A DNA stretch of 64,000 bases from CBDDBX01 sp965225955 (GCA_965225955.1 CBDDBX010000032.1:124001-188000); one strand, 5' to 3'. Shown: positions 44,680-53,885, counted from the first letter of the stretch. Program-made: numbers and translations. The notes: generated from the letters alone by a model not told the origin.

Positions 44680-44695
44680 TGGTATCTGAATTGCA
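44680..44695 (+). promoter_or_regulatory. Sigma-54 type promoter of receptor 6
   Basis: TGGTATCTGAATTGCA: GG 44681-44682, ten bases, GC 44693-44694. The ATG is at 44750. Confidence 0.65.
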
Positions 44696-44749
44696 ATAGA
44701 GGATAGTGTCAGGTTAAAACCTGACAGAAATGTAATTCAGGAGGAATTA

Positions 44750-47700
44750 ATGAAGAAATTGGTCATTATGTTAATGACAGCAATGCTCCTGCTTTCCGGC
44801 GCACTTATTGCGCAGGAACAGTCAGGGGAGTTTATTGGATCTGTACTTCTGGAAGATGGCTCAGCCGTTCCGGGTGTTACAGTAACAGTTAAAGGTACCA
44901 ATCTGGTTGGTGAAAGAACATCAGTTTCAGATGAGAATGGTAAATACCGTTTCCCATCACTGCCACCAGGAACTTATACAATCACTTTTACTCTTGACGG
45001 GTTCAAACAGGTTGTAAGAAAGGGTATTGTACTTGAAGTTGGTAAAACACTGAAAATTGATAGTGTTATGCAGGCTGGTGCAATTCAGGAAGAGGTTCTC
45101 GTAGAAGGTGCTTCACCTGTTGTTGATGTTAGAAAAAGTTCTATCTCAACAAATATGACAAAAGAGGTTATCTCAAAGCTTCCTAAAGGAAGAAACTTCA
45201 CCGGTGTTATCGCAACACAGGCTGGTGTTAACTATGAAGAGGGTTCAAGTGGTTCTGGTTACTCATTTGATGGTGCCAGTTCATCTGAAAATACATTCTT
45301 TGTTGATGGTATGAATACTACAACAGCTGAATCCGGCGTTTCTGGTCAAAGGGTCGATTATGATTCAGTAGAAGAAGTTCAGGTTAAATCATCAGGTTAT
45401 AATGCAGAGTATGGCGGTTCAATGGGTGGTGTTGTATCAGTTATTACTAAGTCAGGTGGTAACGAGTTCCATGGTGGACTTTCAGTATACTACTCAAATT
45501 ACAGTCTTTCAGGTAAATCAAGAGATGTTCTGAAACTTGATCCTGCAGATAAAACAGATAGAACTGCTATGTATCAGAAAACCTACAAAGATAAAGGATA
45601 TAGTCTTGAGCCAGGTTTCAATATTGGTGGATATGTAATTAAGGACAGATTGTGGTTCTTCACCTCTTTCATACCTGAGTTTACAAAGATCACCCGTCCT
45701 GGTTTCTTTGTGAATACACCAGAGCACAATAAAGAAGAGTTTGATTTTAAAAGAAAACGCTATAAAGGTTCAGCAAAAATTACTGCTGCTATAACAAACA
45801 ATCTGCGTTTCTCTATGAGTGGTAGTGTTAACCATTATAAGAACGAAGGTGGACTTCCATCACGTTATGGTACATCATCATATGACGAATCAGTAGATAA
45901 CCAGAAACTTGGAAGAACACTTCCTTCACTGACTCTTGCAGGTTCACTTGATTATTCAATCGGTAATAATGCATTTCTTAATATTTCTGGTGGTTTTTAC
46001 AGAACAAATGCTTATGATTCAGGTGACAGACCTCCTGTAACTCCATTTGTCTATTTCAGTAACTCAAATGAGCATCTGGGACTGGGAGATGGAATTTCTC
46101 ATGGTGCAGGTACAGCAAATGGTGTATGGGCAAACAGAAATAAGAATGTTAAGGATATTTCAAAGAGAAAATCTCTGAAGGGTGACTTTACTTACTACTT
46201 CAACGCTGCAGGTGAACACGTAGCAAAAGCTGGTATCGCATGGACTAATGTGGCTATGGATAAACAGACTGGTTATGCAGCTGATTACTGGAGATTTTAC
46301 TGGAAGAACGGTGATAAGTATGATACTTATACAGATTCAGCTGGTAAGGTAACTAATCTTGATTACGGTTATGTAAGAGCCAGATTCTATGGTGAATCAG
46401 GTAAACTTGATACAGACAGATGGGCTATCTATGCCCAGGACAGCTGGACTATTGGTAACAAACTAACTGTTAACTATGGTATCAGATTTGAAAAAGAGAA
46501 TATGCCTGCTTTCTCAAAGGAACAGTCAACAGCTTTTAAGTTTGGTTTCTTTGATAAAATTGCTCCAAGAGTAGGTTTTGCTTACGATATTAAAGGAGAT
46601 GGTACAAATAAACTCTTTGGTAGTTTTGGTCTCTATTATGACGTTATGAAGCTTTCAATGGCTACTGGTTCATTTGGTGGAGCTAAGTTCTACGATGTTT
46701 ATTACAACATCAAAGATCCTGACTGGAGAAAATATATTAATGAGAAGAGCTGGTTCTGGAATAATCAGTCAACATCACCAGTACTTGGCGGGGAACTTCT
46801 GGAAATTGCAGATAAACGTGTTCCTTCTTTCCATCTTATTCAGCCAAATATGAAGCCATATTCAAAAATGGAACTTTCATTAGGCTATCAGAGAGAGTTA
46901 AAAGATAATCTCTCTTTAACAGTAAGATTCCTTCATAACAGAATCCTTAATGCTATTGAAGATATTGGTGTTAAAATCGGTTCAAATGAAAACTTCTACA
47001 TTGGTAATCCTGGTTCAGACTGGATTAATGAGCAGTATAAGAAATCAGCAGAAGAGGGCCATATCCCAGCTGGCCGTACATGCCCTAAACCAAAGAGAGA
47101 ATACTATTCAGTTCAGTTTAACCTTGACAAGAAATTCTCAGATAACTGGTTAGGTGGTATTTCACTGACTCTCAGTCGCCTATGGGGTAACTTCTCCGGT
47201 CTTGCAAGTATGGATGAAGGTAACAGACAGGATCCAAACGTTGCACGTTACTTTGACGCCTGGTTTGCTCACTACGATTCGCACCTGAATCAGGCAACAG
47301 GACTTCTGCCTTCAGACAGACCTCTTGATCTTAAGGTTTATGGCGCATATACATTTGACTTTGGTCTGACAGTTGGTGTTAATGCTTATGCAAGAACAGG
47401 AACACCTGTTTCAAGAGAGCTTAAGCTTAATGAGCAGGATGGTTACTATCCTGATGGTCGTAAATCAGATGGCAGAACTCCATTCCTGTGGCAGATCGAC
47501 CTGTATATGGAATATGCAATGAAGCTTGGTGATAAGATGAACCTGAGCTTCGATGTAAATATTACAAACCTTACAGATAACAAAATTGCCAGAGGCAAAT
47601 TCAGAAACATGACAAGTGAACATGTTAACCTGACCAATGATGAAATCCTCAAAGGTTTTGATGCTGAAGAGCTTCTGAAAGCGAAAGGTTGGGCTATTGA

Positions 47701-47773
47701 TCCAAGATTCCTTATGAAACAGGATTTTCAGCCTCCTCTGGAAATCAGATTCGGTGCAAAACTGAGCTTCTGA
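44750..47773 (+). CDS. Oar-like TonB-dependent outer-membrane receptor 6
   Basis: 1007 residues, RBS CAGGAGGAA. Signal peptide ends GALIAQ. Regulatory domain (SAVPGVTVTVKGTNLVGERTSV, as in receptor 2), plug with EEGSSGSGYSFDG, then barrel. It has the longer loop with SHGAGTANGVWANRNKNV where receptor 2 has HGTGTVHGSVAGRSRNV, so 2 and 6 form a sub-branch. C-terminus GAKLSF; conserved GRTCPKPKREYYS loop. Last of the tandem array, followed by a terminator and a 0.6-kb spacer before two small regulators. Confidence 0.88.
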   Translation: MKKLVIMLMTAMLLLSGALIAQEQSGEFIGSVLLEDGSAVPGVTVTVKGTNLVGERTSVSDENGKYRFPSLPPGTYTITFTLDGFKQVVRKGIVLEVGKTLKIDSVMQAGAIQEEVLVEGASPVVDVRKSSISTNMTKEVISKLPKGRNFTGVIATQAGVNYEEGSSGSGYSFDGASSSENTFFVDGMNTTTAESGVSGQRVDYDSVEEVQVKSSGYNAEYGGSMGGVVSVITKSGGNEFHGGLSVYYSNYSLSGKSRDVLKLDPADKTDRTAMYQKTYKDKGYSLEPGFNIGGYVIKDRLWFFTSFIPEFTKITRPGFFVNTPEHNKEEFDFKRKRYKGSAKITAAITNNLRFSMSGSVNHYKNEGGLPSRYGTSSYDESVDNQKLGRTLPSLTLAGSLDYSIGNNAFLNISGGFYRTNAYDSGDRPPVTPFVYFSNSNEHLGLGDGISHGAGTANGVWANRNKNVKDISKRKSLKGDFTYYFNAAGEHVAKAGIAWTNVAMDKQTGYAADYWRFYWKNGDKYDTYTDSAGKVTNLDYGYVRARFYGESGKLDTDRWAIYAQDSWTIGNKLTVNYGIRFEKENMPAFSKEQSTAFKFGFFDKIAPRVGFAYDIKGDGTNKLFGSFGLYYDVMKLSMATGSFGGAKFYDVYYNIKDPDWRKYINEKSWFWNNQSTSPVLGGELLEIADKRVPSFHLIQPNMKPYSKMELSLGYQRELKDNLSLTVRFLHNRILNAIEDIGVKIGSNENFYIGNPGSDWINEQYKKSAEEGHIPAGRTCPKPKREYYSVQFNLDKKFSDNWLGGISLTLSRLWGNFSGLASMDEGNRQDPNVARYFDAWFAHYDSHLNQATGLLPSDRPLDLKVYGAYTFDFGLTVGVNAYARTGTPVSRELKLNEQDGYYPDGRKSDGRTPFLWQIDLYMEYAMKLGDKMNLSFDVNITNLTDNKIARGKFRNMTSEHVNLTNDEILKGFDAEELLKAKGWAIDPRFLMKQDFQPPLEIRFGAKLSF

Positions 47774-47801
47774 TTGAAACATCTAGTTGTAATTTAAATA
47801 T

Positions 47802-47830
47802 AATCCGGGGTTAATGCCCCGGATTTCTCT
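47802..47830 (+). terminator. Terminator of receptor 6
   Basis: AATCCGGGG (47802-47810) pairs with CCCCGGATT (47817-47825), then TCTCT. Confidence 0.7.
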
Positions 47831-48447
47831 ACGCCTCGACTTTTTACTCACAGAATCTTCTCAACCACTGTTTATCAGACAGATCTTCTATACTATTCAA
47901 TACAGTGTTCAGTTTTATTTTTTCAGTATAATTATGACTAATCACAGGCTGCTGTACATTGAGTTTCTCTTTTCCTCTCTGATCTGAAACTTATCAAGTA
48001 CAATTTGTAGATGTTTTTTGTTCAGGTAGAGCTTTGTTATTAAGGATTCCGGCAGGATTGTTTCAACTATGAGTTAGTAAGTCGATATTTTCAAATTTTC
48101 TATGGGAAAATTGAAGCTGCTTTTCTGTTTTATTAGTTCATCTTTTGTTTTGTTAGAATAATATGTGGTGTTTTTGAGAGTTTAATGTCTGATGCATTAG
48201 TGTTGGTTCGGGTTTTTGGATGTTAGGGTAAATTAATTGTATTAATGTCCATTATAGTGATTGAGGTTTCAAAAAATTGTCAAAGGTATTATTTCTTAAA
48301 TTTCAGGGTTTCAGTTTATAAACTGAAACTGAGGTATAGCTTCTGGTAATGAAGGTATGCAACAAATTTTCAAAAAAAAATCTGTTGAGACGAAATCAAC
48401 TATTGCCGGGGGTAATATTGAAATATGAAAAGATGTGAGGTGCTCCA
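47831..48447. other. Long non-coding spacer before lytTR-type gene
   Basis: No open reading frame of note. A near-match to the receptor promoters (CTGGTAATGAAGGTATGCA around 48343-48361) has 12 rather than 10 bases between GG and GC and is therefore not accepted. An inverted repeat TTCAGTTTATAAACTGAA lies at 48310-48327. It may be a long leader or operator region for the regulators. Confidence 0.4.
48310..48327. promoter_or_regulatory. Perfect 18-base palindrome upstream of lytTR-type gene
   Basis: TTCAGTTTATAAACTGAA is its own reverse complement and is followed by ACTGAGGTATAG. A candidate operator for a dimeric regulator, possibly the LytTR protein encoded 120 bases downstream; no experimental basis. 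Confidence 0.45.
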
Positions 48448-48774
48448 ATGAAGAGTCGGATGCTGGTTAAAGTAGGCAAGAAATATTTTCTGTTATCCCT
48501 TGCTGAAATAGATTACATCCGGGCTGAAGGCAATTATGTCAGAATCTTCCTTGGTGAAGAAACATATCTTGTAAGAAAGACTATTACTGATATGGAAGAG
48601 AGGCTTGATACTGAGAGTTTCCTTCGTGTGAACCGTTCCACTATAGTCAATGCAAACAAGATCAAAGAGTTCAGCGGGGACTCTGAGGCGGGCTTTGTTG
48701 TGGTGATGAAAGATGATAAAGAGTGGAACTGGGGAAAAAAGTATAGAAAAGAGCTGATGGATAACAGCTTATAA
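48448..48774 (+). CDS. Stand-alone LytTR DNA-binding protein
   Basis: 108 residues consisting of just a LytTR domain: KVGKKYFLLSLAEIDYIRAEGNYVRIFLGEETYLVRKT, the helix MEERLDTESFLRVNRSTIVNANKI, and the C-terminal strand WNWGKKYRKEL. LytTR domains bind direct repeats and regulate secretion, exopolysaccharide and membrane proteins. No receiver or membrane domain is attached, so its input is unknown. RBS GTGAGGTG. It starts 0.67 kb after receptor 6 and 40 bases before the Fis-type gene, so both are probably co-transcribed, and regulation of the receptor cluster is a reasonable inference. Confidence 0.85.
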   Translation: MKSRMLVKVGKKYFLLSLAEIDYIRAEGNYVRIFLGEETYLVRKTITDMEERLDTESFLRVNRSTIVNANKIKEFSGDSEAGFVVVMKDDKEWNWGKKYRKELMDNSL

Positions 48775-48814
48775 GAAGGTTCTTAAATATTAATTAAACT
48801 GGAGGAGAAAGAAT

Positions 48815-49114
48815 ATGTACACAGACAAAATTGATCAGGCTAAAAAGTCGATGCTTAATAACTTTATTGCTATGAATATTTCCTGTGAATCGAAAATGCC
48901 TCTGAAATCATTTATGAATGGTGTTGAAGAAGAGTTAATTAAAACAGCTCTCCTTGTTACAAACGGCAATCAGAGACAGGCAGCGGGAATCCTGGGTGTT
49001 AAACCAACATCTCTGTTTGAAAAAATCAAGAAGTATAATATTACACCATCAAAAGATATTCAGATGCAGTTGACCTACCTCAGTCGACTCGAGCTTTCTC
49101 AGAATGCCGGTTAA
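48815..49114 (+). CDS. Stand-alone Fis-type helix-turn-helix protein
   Basis: 99 residues. The segment VEEELIKTALLVTNGNQRQAAGILGVKPTSLFEKIKKYNI is the Fis/HTH_8 DNA-binding domain that normally sits at the C-terminus of NtrC-type sigma-54 activators. Here it is not attached to an AAA+ or receiver domain. The N-terminal half (TDKIDQAKKSMLNNFIAMN) is helical, probably for dimerisation, as in Fis. RBS GGAGGAG. Its stop codon lies within the terminator stem. Given the sigma-54 type promoters next door, it could compete or cooperate at their upstream sites; this is inference. Confidence 0.75.
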   Translation: MYTDKIDQAKKSMLNNFIAMNISCESKMPLKSFMNGVEEELIKTALLVTNGNQRQAAGILGVKPTSLFEKIKKYNITPSKDIQMQLTYLSRLELSQNAG

Positions 49115-49150
49115 GAGTCTCCTTCGGGGACTCTTAACCGATTCTGCTAT
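49108..49150. terminator. Bidirectional terminator between fis-type and AAA genes
   Basis: CGGTTAAGAGTC (49108-49119) pairs with GACTCTTAACCG (49129-49140), with inner CC/GG and a short loop. It includes the stop codon of the Fis-type gene and separates convergent genes. Confidence 0.8.
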
Positions 49151-49152
49151 TC

Positions 49153-50640
49153 CTAGTACTCTTTTTCTTTCGACGCTTTAGCTGCTCTGTTGTGAGCCCA
49201 GCTTCTTATTTTTTTGATCTGTTCTTCCATTGTCTGTGAAAGAGGAACTGTCTGACCGAATATTACAAACAGATCATCTTCACTAAGCTTTCTGTTTTCG
49301 TTGAAAGCTTCGAACATACCTGAAACTATTACCTGTTCGATTTCACTTCCACTCCATCCTTTTGTAATCTGAGCCAGTTGTGGAATATTAAAATCTTCCA
49401 GATTATTGTTTCTGTTTTTCAGGTGTATTGTGAAAATCTCTTCTCTTTCTCTATGGGTTGGAAGATCTATAAAGAAAATCTCATCAAATCGACCTCTACG
49501 GAGAAGTTCTGCAGGCAGGAGATCGATTCTGTTTGCTGTAGCAGCAATAAAAACATCAGATTTATGTTCCTGCATCCAGGTCAGGAAGTAGCCCAGTATT
49601 CTGGAAGATGAACCGTCTCCCTGTTTATCGCTTATACCACTTTCAATCTCATCAATCCAGAGAACAGCTGGTGCAACAGTATCCATAGTTTTCAATGCTC
49701 TGGAAAAGACTGTTTCCGGTGAACCGGACATTCCTGAATACACCAGATTCATATCCATTCTGAACAGAGGCAGTTTCCATTGTGAAGCTATAATTTTGGC
49801 AGTAAGACTCTTACCACAACCTGAAATACCCATTGTAAGGATACCTCTTGGTTTTTTCAATCCAAACTCTTCAGCATCTTTTGTGAAAGCTTTTTCACGT
49901 TTATTGAGCCATATCTTCAGATTTTCAACTCCTCCCAGATCTTTAAGAGTAAAGTCGTGAGTAAAGAATTCAAGAACTCCCTCTTTCATTATAAGCTGCT
50001 TCTTTTCACTGTTTATAGTTGCAATTTGAGATGCATCAATCTGATTATGAAGTGAGAATACTTTTTTAAGAGCTCTTGTTGCTTCATCGTATGTAAGTCC
50101 CTGTACCCCAGTTATGAACTGTTTTTTTTCTGTATCTGTGAGAATAATTTTTTTGCCGGATTTTATAGCTGAATCTGCAAATTTGTTAAAGAGTTTCTCC
50201 AGCTCATCATAATCAGGCAGATCAAACTCCATAACAGTAATCTCTTTCTTCAGAGTATCTGGCAGAGAGCTCTCAGTTGCAGTCATAAAAATGAATTTGC
50301 CGGCTCCCTTAATTGATAGATAAGCTTCACGAAGTTTTCTTGTAATTTCAGGAGAGCCTTTAACCAGAAGTGACAAATCATGCATTACAAAGAACCCTGA
50401 CTGATCAGAGTTTATAATGTAGTCGATGGCTTTTATCGGGTCAGCTGTTTCGGGAACATTCAGTTCCCGGTTATACATACCCTGATTAATATCCCAGAAA
50501 AAAGGGAGTTTCCCTTTAAGCATCTGGCGGGATAGCTGATCAATATAACCATCCACCCTTTTCTCTTCAAAAGTAATTATTTCTGTTAACGGAGTACCTG
50601 ATAATATGAGATCCCGTAATTCAAGAACTGAGCGGTTCAC
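49153..50640 (-). CDS. Ycf46-like AAA+ ATPase
   Basis: 495 residues. An N-terminal inactive ATPase-like half (FFWDINQGMYNRELN, DPIKAIDYIINSDQSGFFVMHDLSLLV) followed by a canonical AAA module: FTLKDLGGVENLKIWLNKR, Walker A GISGCGKS, VYSGMSGSPETVFSRAL, Walker B VLWIDEIE, sensor ATANRIDLLP and arginine finger RRGRFDEIFF. This two-part layout matches the Ycf46/Slr0374 family found in cyanobacteria, plastids and some other phyla, of poorly known role. It lies 10 bases after pepT on the minus strand, so the two are in one operon. A link to peptide turnover is only positional. Confidence 0.8.
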   Translation of the reverse strand: MNRSVLELRDLILSGTPLTEIITFEEKRVDGYIDQLSRQMLKGKLPFFWDINQGMYNRELNVPETADPIKAIDYIINSDQSGFFVMHDLSLLVKGSPEITRKLREAYLSIKGAGKFIFMTATESSLPDTLKKEITVMEFDLPDYDELEKLFNKFADSAIKSGKKIILTDTEKKQFITGVQGLTYDEATRALKKVFSLHNQIDASQIATINSEKKQLIMKEGVLEFFTHDFTLKDLGGVENLKIWLNKREKAFTKDAEEFGLKKPRGILTMGISGCGKSLTAKIIASQWKLPLFRMDMNLVYSGMSGSPETVFSRALKTMDTVAPAVLWIDEIESGISDKQGDGSSSRILGYFLTWMQEHKSDVFIAATANRIDLLPAELLRRGRFDEIFFIDLPTHREREEIFTIHLKNRNNNLEDFNIPQLAQITKGWSGSEIEQVIVSGMFEAFNENRKLSEDDLFVIFGQTVPLSQTMEEQIKKIRSWAHNRAAKASKEKEY

Positions 50641-50650
50641 TCTGTTTCAC

Positions 50651-51883
50651 CTATTCAGTCCATAGTTTCATGAGTTTTACAATAACTTCTGAGGATTTCT
50701 GCATATCTTCAAGAGTTATGCACTCTTTTCTTGAATGGAAATTAATACCACCGGTAAAAATATTGGGGCAGGGAATACCCATAAAACTCAGACGTGCACC
50801 ATCGGTACCACCTCTTATTACTTTACGTACAGGTTCAACCCCTGCAAGTTCAATAGCTTTGACAGCTTTTTCAGTTATTTCAGGGTGGTTTTTCAGAACC
50901 TGATACATGTTTCTGTAAGATTCGATAACCTTAACAGAAATTCTTGAACCTTTCCATTCAGCTTCTGTCTCTTTGCAGATCTTTTTAATATATTCTGCCT
51001 TTGCCTCAAGACCATCATTGTCAAAGTCTCTTATGAGGAATTTTATAGTAACCTGTTCACTTCCACCACTGAAGTGGTGAGGGTGAACATAACCTTCTCT
51101 GTTTTCTGTGGTTTCCGGTGAAAGAGAATCCTTTGGCAGTTTATCAACAAGTGATGCAGCAACTTTTATTGCATTAACGAGCTTGTTTTTAGCATAGCCG
51201 GGGTGAACGTTGATTCCGTCAATAGTCAATTCTACAGTGTCAGCACAGAAGGTTTCGTTTTCGATAACTCCCAGTTTGTCGCCATCAATTGTGTAGCCAA
51301 AATCTGCATTGATCTCTTCAGCAGTTATTCTTTCAGTTCCTCTTCCAACCTCTTCGTCCGGTGTAAAAAGAATTCTGATTTCAGGTCTGGGAATATCTTC
51401 ATTATTGATGAGATATTCTACAGCTGTGATGATCTCAGTTATACCGGCTTTATTATCAGCTCCCAGAAGCGTTGAACCATCAGTAGTAATAAGGGTGTGA
51501 CCAACTTTTTCTTTAAGAACCGGATTCTCTTCAACAGAGAGTGTTACAGGTGGCTCATCAGAGATTTTCAGATCCTTGCCATTGTAGTTTCTGTGAATCT
51601 GAGGATTAACGTTTTTACCTGATACATCCGGTGATGTATCAACGTGAGCTATAAGAGCAATGGTTGGCAGCTCTTTCTCTATATTTGATGGAAGCGTCGC
51701 AAGCACATATCCGTGCTCTGTTACTTTAACATCTTTAAGATTAAGTGAGTCCAGCTCTTCTTTAAGCAGATTTATAAGATCATACTGTTTGGAAGTGGAT
51801 GGAAATGAAGTTGATTCTTCATCTGATTGTGTGTCAATTTTTACATATCTGAAAAAACGATCCAAAATACCTGGAAATTCCAT
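50651..51883 (-). CDS. pepT: Peptidase T (tripeptide aminopeptidase)
   Basis: 410 residues, M20B zinc aminopeptidase removing the N-terminal residue of tripeptides in the cytoplasm. Motifs: DRFFRYVKIDTQSDE at the start, LIAHVDTSPDVSG (metal His/Asp), LLGADNKAGITEI, FTPDEEVGRGTE (catalytic Glu pair), YTIDGDKLG, HPGYAKNKLVNA, RGGTDGARLSFMG and NIFTGGINFHS. Length and motifs are full. RBS AGGAGGAATT before the ATG. First gene of a two-gene minus-strand operon with the Ycf46-like ATPase. A more distant PepT-like enzyme occurs at 3392-4468. Confidence 0.95.
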   Translation of the reverse strand: MEFPGILDRFFRYVKIDTQSDEESTSFPSTSKQYDLINLLKEELDSLNLKDVKVTEHGYVLATLPSNIEKELPTIALIAHVDTSPDVSGKNVNPQIHRNYNGKDLKISDEPPVTLSVEENPVLKEKVGHTLITTDGSTLLGADNKAGITEIITAVEYLINNEDIPRPEIRILFTPDEEVGRGTERITAEEINADFGYTIDGDKLGVIENETFCADTVELTIDGINVHPGYAKNKLVNAIKVAASLVDKLPKDSLSPETTENREGYVHPHHFSGGSEQVTIKFLIRDFDNDGLEAKAEYIKKICKETEAEWKGSRISVKVIESYRNMYQVLKNHPEITEKAVKAIELAGVEPVRKVIRGGTDGARLSFMGIPCPNIFTGGINFHSRKECITLEDMQKSSEVIVKLMKLWTE

Positions 51884-52066
51884 AATTCCTCCTATGTGTC
51901 AGGTGTCGGGTTAATTATAATTTATTATTATTCAGGAAACAACTGAAATACTGAAGCAGCATTTTCTATATTTCCCGGAGGAATCTTTTATGCATCCCGG
52001 AGAGGCCGGTTACTCTCAGCAGATTGAAAAGATAGTGTGGATTTGTTAAAATGGGCATTAACTAAT

Positions 52067-52083
52067 GTACAATAGGATTGTAC
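52067..52083. promoter_or_regulatory. Inverted repeat in the purA promoter region
   Basis: GTACAAT, AGG, ATTGTAC: a 7-3-7 inverted repeat 22 bases before the purA ATG. Its left arm contains a possible -10 (TACAAT). A candidate operator; the regulator is not known. Confidence 0.45.
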
Positions 52084-52104
52084 TGTCAAAAAAGGAGTTA
52101 TTTA

Positions 52105-53364
52105 ATGAACTTAGTGGTCATGGGGTTACAGTGGGGAGATGAAGGTAAAGGTAAAGCTATAGATTATCTTGCTGGAGATTACGATTCAGTAGTAAGATAT
52201 CAGGGTGGTCACAATGCTGGTCATACAATTTATTCAAATGGTAAAAAAGTTGTACTACATCTTCTGCCTTCCGGTATATTGACACCAGGGTCAGTATCTG
52301 TAATTGCCAAAGGAACAGTAATTAATCCACTTTCCCTTATAGAAGAAATAAAAGAAGTGGAAGCTCTGGGCCTCAGCTGTGATAATCTGGTAATAAGCGG
52401 CGATGCGCCGGTTATTCTGCCTTTCCATCAGCAGCTGGATGAAATTTCAGAAGCGTCAAGATATGTTAAAATTGGTACTACAAAAAGAGGAATCGGGCAG
52501 TGTTACGAAGATCTTACTGCAAGACGTGCTGTTTTTATGAGAGATCTGGTAAGTGACTCTTTTGAAGATAAACTGAAACCTCTGAGTGAATATTACAATA
52601 ACCTTGCAAGAGTGTGGGGAAGTAAGCCGGTTGATGAAACTTCTTATATTAAAGAGTATATTGAAGCCGGTAAGTTTCTGAAAAAATATGTAAAAGATAC
52701 AACGTGGTTGCTGAACCGTCTGAACAACGATGGAAAGAATATCCTGATCGAGGGTGCACAGGGAGTGCTTCTTGATGTTAATCATGGCACTTATCCTTTT
52801 GTAACTTCATCAAATCCGACTGTAGGTGGTATTTTCACCGGAACCGGACTCTCCCATAAGGCTGTTGATAAAGTTACAGGAATCTGCAAGGCTTATACAA
52901 CAAGAGTTGGTGAAGGCCCATTTCCAAGTGAGCTTAAAGGCGATCTTGAAGAGGAACTCAGAGCCAAAGGTAATGAATATGGTGCTACAACCGGACGGCC
53001 CAGAAGAGTTGGCTGGCTTGATCTGGTGGCACTTAAGTATGCTGTCATGGTTAATGGTGTGGATACACTCTTCCTGACAAAACTTGATGTTCTGACAGGT
53101 TTTGACAAAATATATGCTGTTACTGAGTATGAAGCTGATGGTGTTGAAACTAATGAATTCCAGGTGTCACCGGAATTTCTCACATCAGTAAAGCCTGTTG
53201 TTAAGGAATTCAGAGGCTGGAACGAAGATATTGGTGGAGTAAGAAAAAGAGAAGATCTGCCTGAGGCAGCAATCGAATATATAGATTTTATTGAGAAATA
53301 CGCAGGCGTTACTGTGGAATATATTTCTCTGGGAGTAAACAGGGATCAGACAATTAATTGCTGA
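52105..53364 (+). CDS. purA: Adenylosuccinate synthase
   Basis: 419 residues. Joins IMP and aspartate with GTP to give adenylosuccinate, the first committed step to AMP. P-loop GLQWGDEGKGKAIDYLA with catalytic Asp, GGHNAGHTI with catalytic His, GTTKRGIGQCYED, IEGAQGVLLDVNHGTYPFVTSSN, TTGRPRRVGWLD and GVNRDQTI at the C-terminus. The ATG at 52105 follows AAAAGGAG; the TTG at 52078 lies in the inverted repeat and is rejected. Monocistronic and convergent with the lipoprotein gene. Confidence 0.96.
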   Translation: MNLVVMGLQWGDEGKGKAIDYLAGDYDSVVRYQGGHNAGHTIYSNGKKVVLHLLPSGILTPGSVSVIAKGTVINPLSLIEEIKEVEALGLSCDNLVISGDAPVILPFHQQLDEISEASRYVKIGTTKRGIGQCYEDLTARRAVFMRDLVSDSFEDKLKPLSEYYNNLARVWGSKPVDETSYIKEYIEAGKFLKKYVKDTTWLLNRLNNDGKNILIEGAQGVLLDVNHGTYPFVTSSNPTVGGIFTGTGLSHKAVDKVTGICKAYTTRVGEGPFPSELKGDLEEELRAKGNEYGATTGRPRRVGWLDLVALKYAVMVNGVDTLFLTKLDVLTGFDKIYAVTEYEADGVETNEFQVSPEFLTSVKPVVKEFRGWNEDIGGVRKREDLPEAAIEYIDFIEKYAGVTVEYISLGVNRDQTINC

Positions 53365-53387
53365 TCCCGGCAATTACTCTGTTATAA

Positions 53388-53885
53388 TCAGTCCTCCTGC
53401 TCTTTGATGATATAATGATTCACCGCAGCAGGAGCAACAATCTGACTTTCAAAGTCGTTCTGGTCAATTACATCTGCCCGGAAGATAACTTTAGCGGGAA
53501 CAAGTTCATTGAAAATATCCCCATTAATAGTTGTCGCTGGTTTGCAGAGAACTGATCCCAGTCCGTAACCAGGTGCAGATGTTGAAGTTACATCCAGTTC
53601 GAAAGAGAGAGTTTTATAGTTTTCACTGGATATTTTCATAATTGATGTATCATCTTTGTCAAAAATCTCAAATTCCCAGTATGATAATTTACCTGCAATG
53701 TGGGTTTCGGATGCAAACTGCCCCTGAAGAGCTATGTAGCTTGTATCCTTGATAAAGTCTCTCTGGCTGTTAACTGTGATTCTGTAGACAACAAAAGAGC
53801 CTTTATCTTTCTTGCAGCCATTAAAAAGCGGCACAATTGCAAAGATAATAATAAAAAGTTTCAAAAAAAGAGTTGATTTATTCAT
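53388..53885 (-). CDS. Hypothetical lipoprotein
   Basis: 165 residues. A hydrophobic signal (KLFIIIFAIVPLFNGC) ends in a lipobox-like LFNGC followed by KKDKG, so it is probably lipidated. The rest is beta-rich (FVVYRITVNSQ, LSYWEFEIFDKDD, LSFELDVTSTSAPGYGLGSVLC, AKVIFRADVID) with no family that I recognise. It ends 23 bases from the convergent purA and starts 280 bases from the divergent receptor 7. It could be an accessory of the receptor pair, but nothing shows this directly. Confidence 0.65.
   Translation of the reverse strand: MNKSTLFLKLFIIIFAIVPLFNGCKKDKGSFVVYRITVNSQRDFIKDTSYIALQGQFASETHIAGKLSYWEFEIFDKDDTSIMKISSENYKTLSFELDVTSTSAPGYGLGSVLCKPATTINGDIFNELVPAKVIFRADVIDQNDFESQIVAPAAVNHYIIKEQED

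Noticed and set aside
27849..47773. Polysaccharide utilisation locus (SusC/SusD pairs)
   Set aside because: No SusD-like lipoprotein or glycoside hydrolase is present, and the plug and barrel motifs are Oar-like rather than SusC-like.
27849..47773. Tandem receptors as an assembly artefact
   Set aside because: The six copies differ throughout at synonymous and loop positions and have unique spacers, so they are separate genes.
48343..48361. Sigma-54 promoter for the LytTR gene
   Set aside because: GG and GC are separated by 12 bases instead of 10; spacing is strict for this sigma factor.
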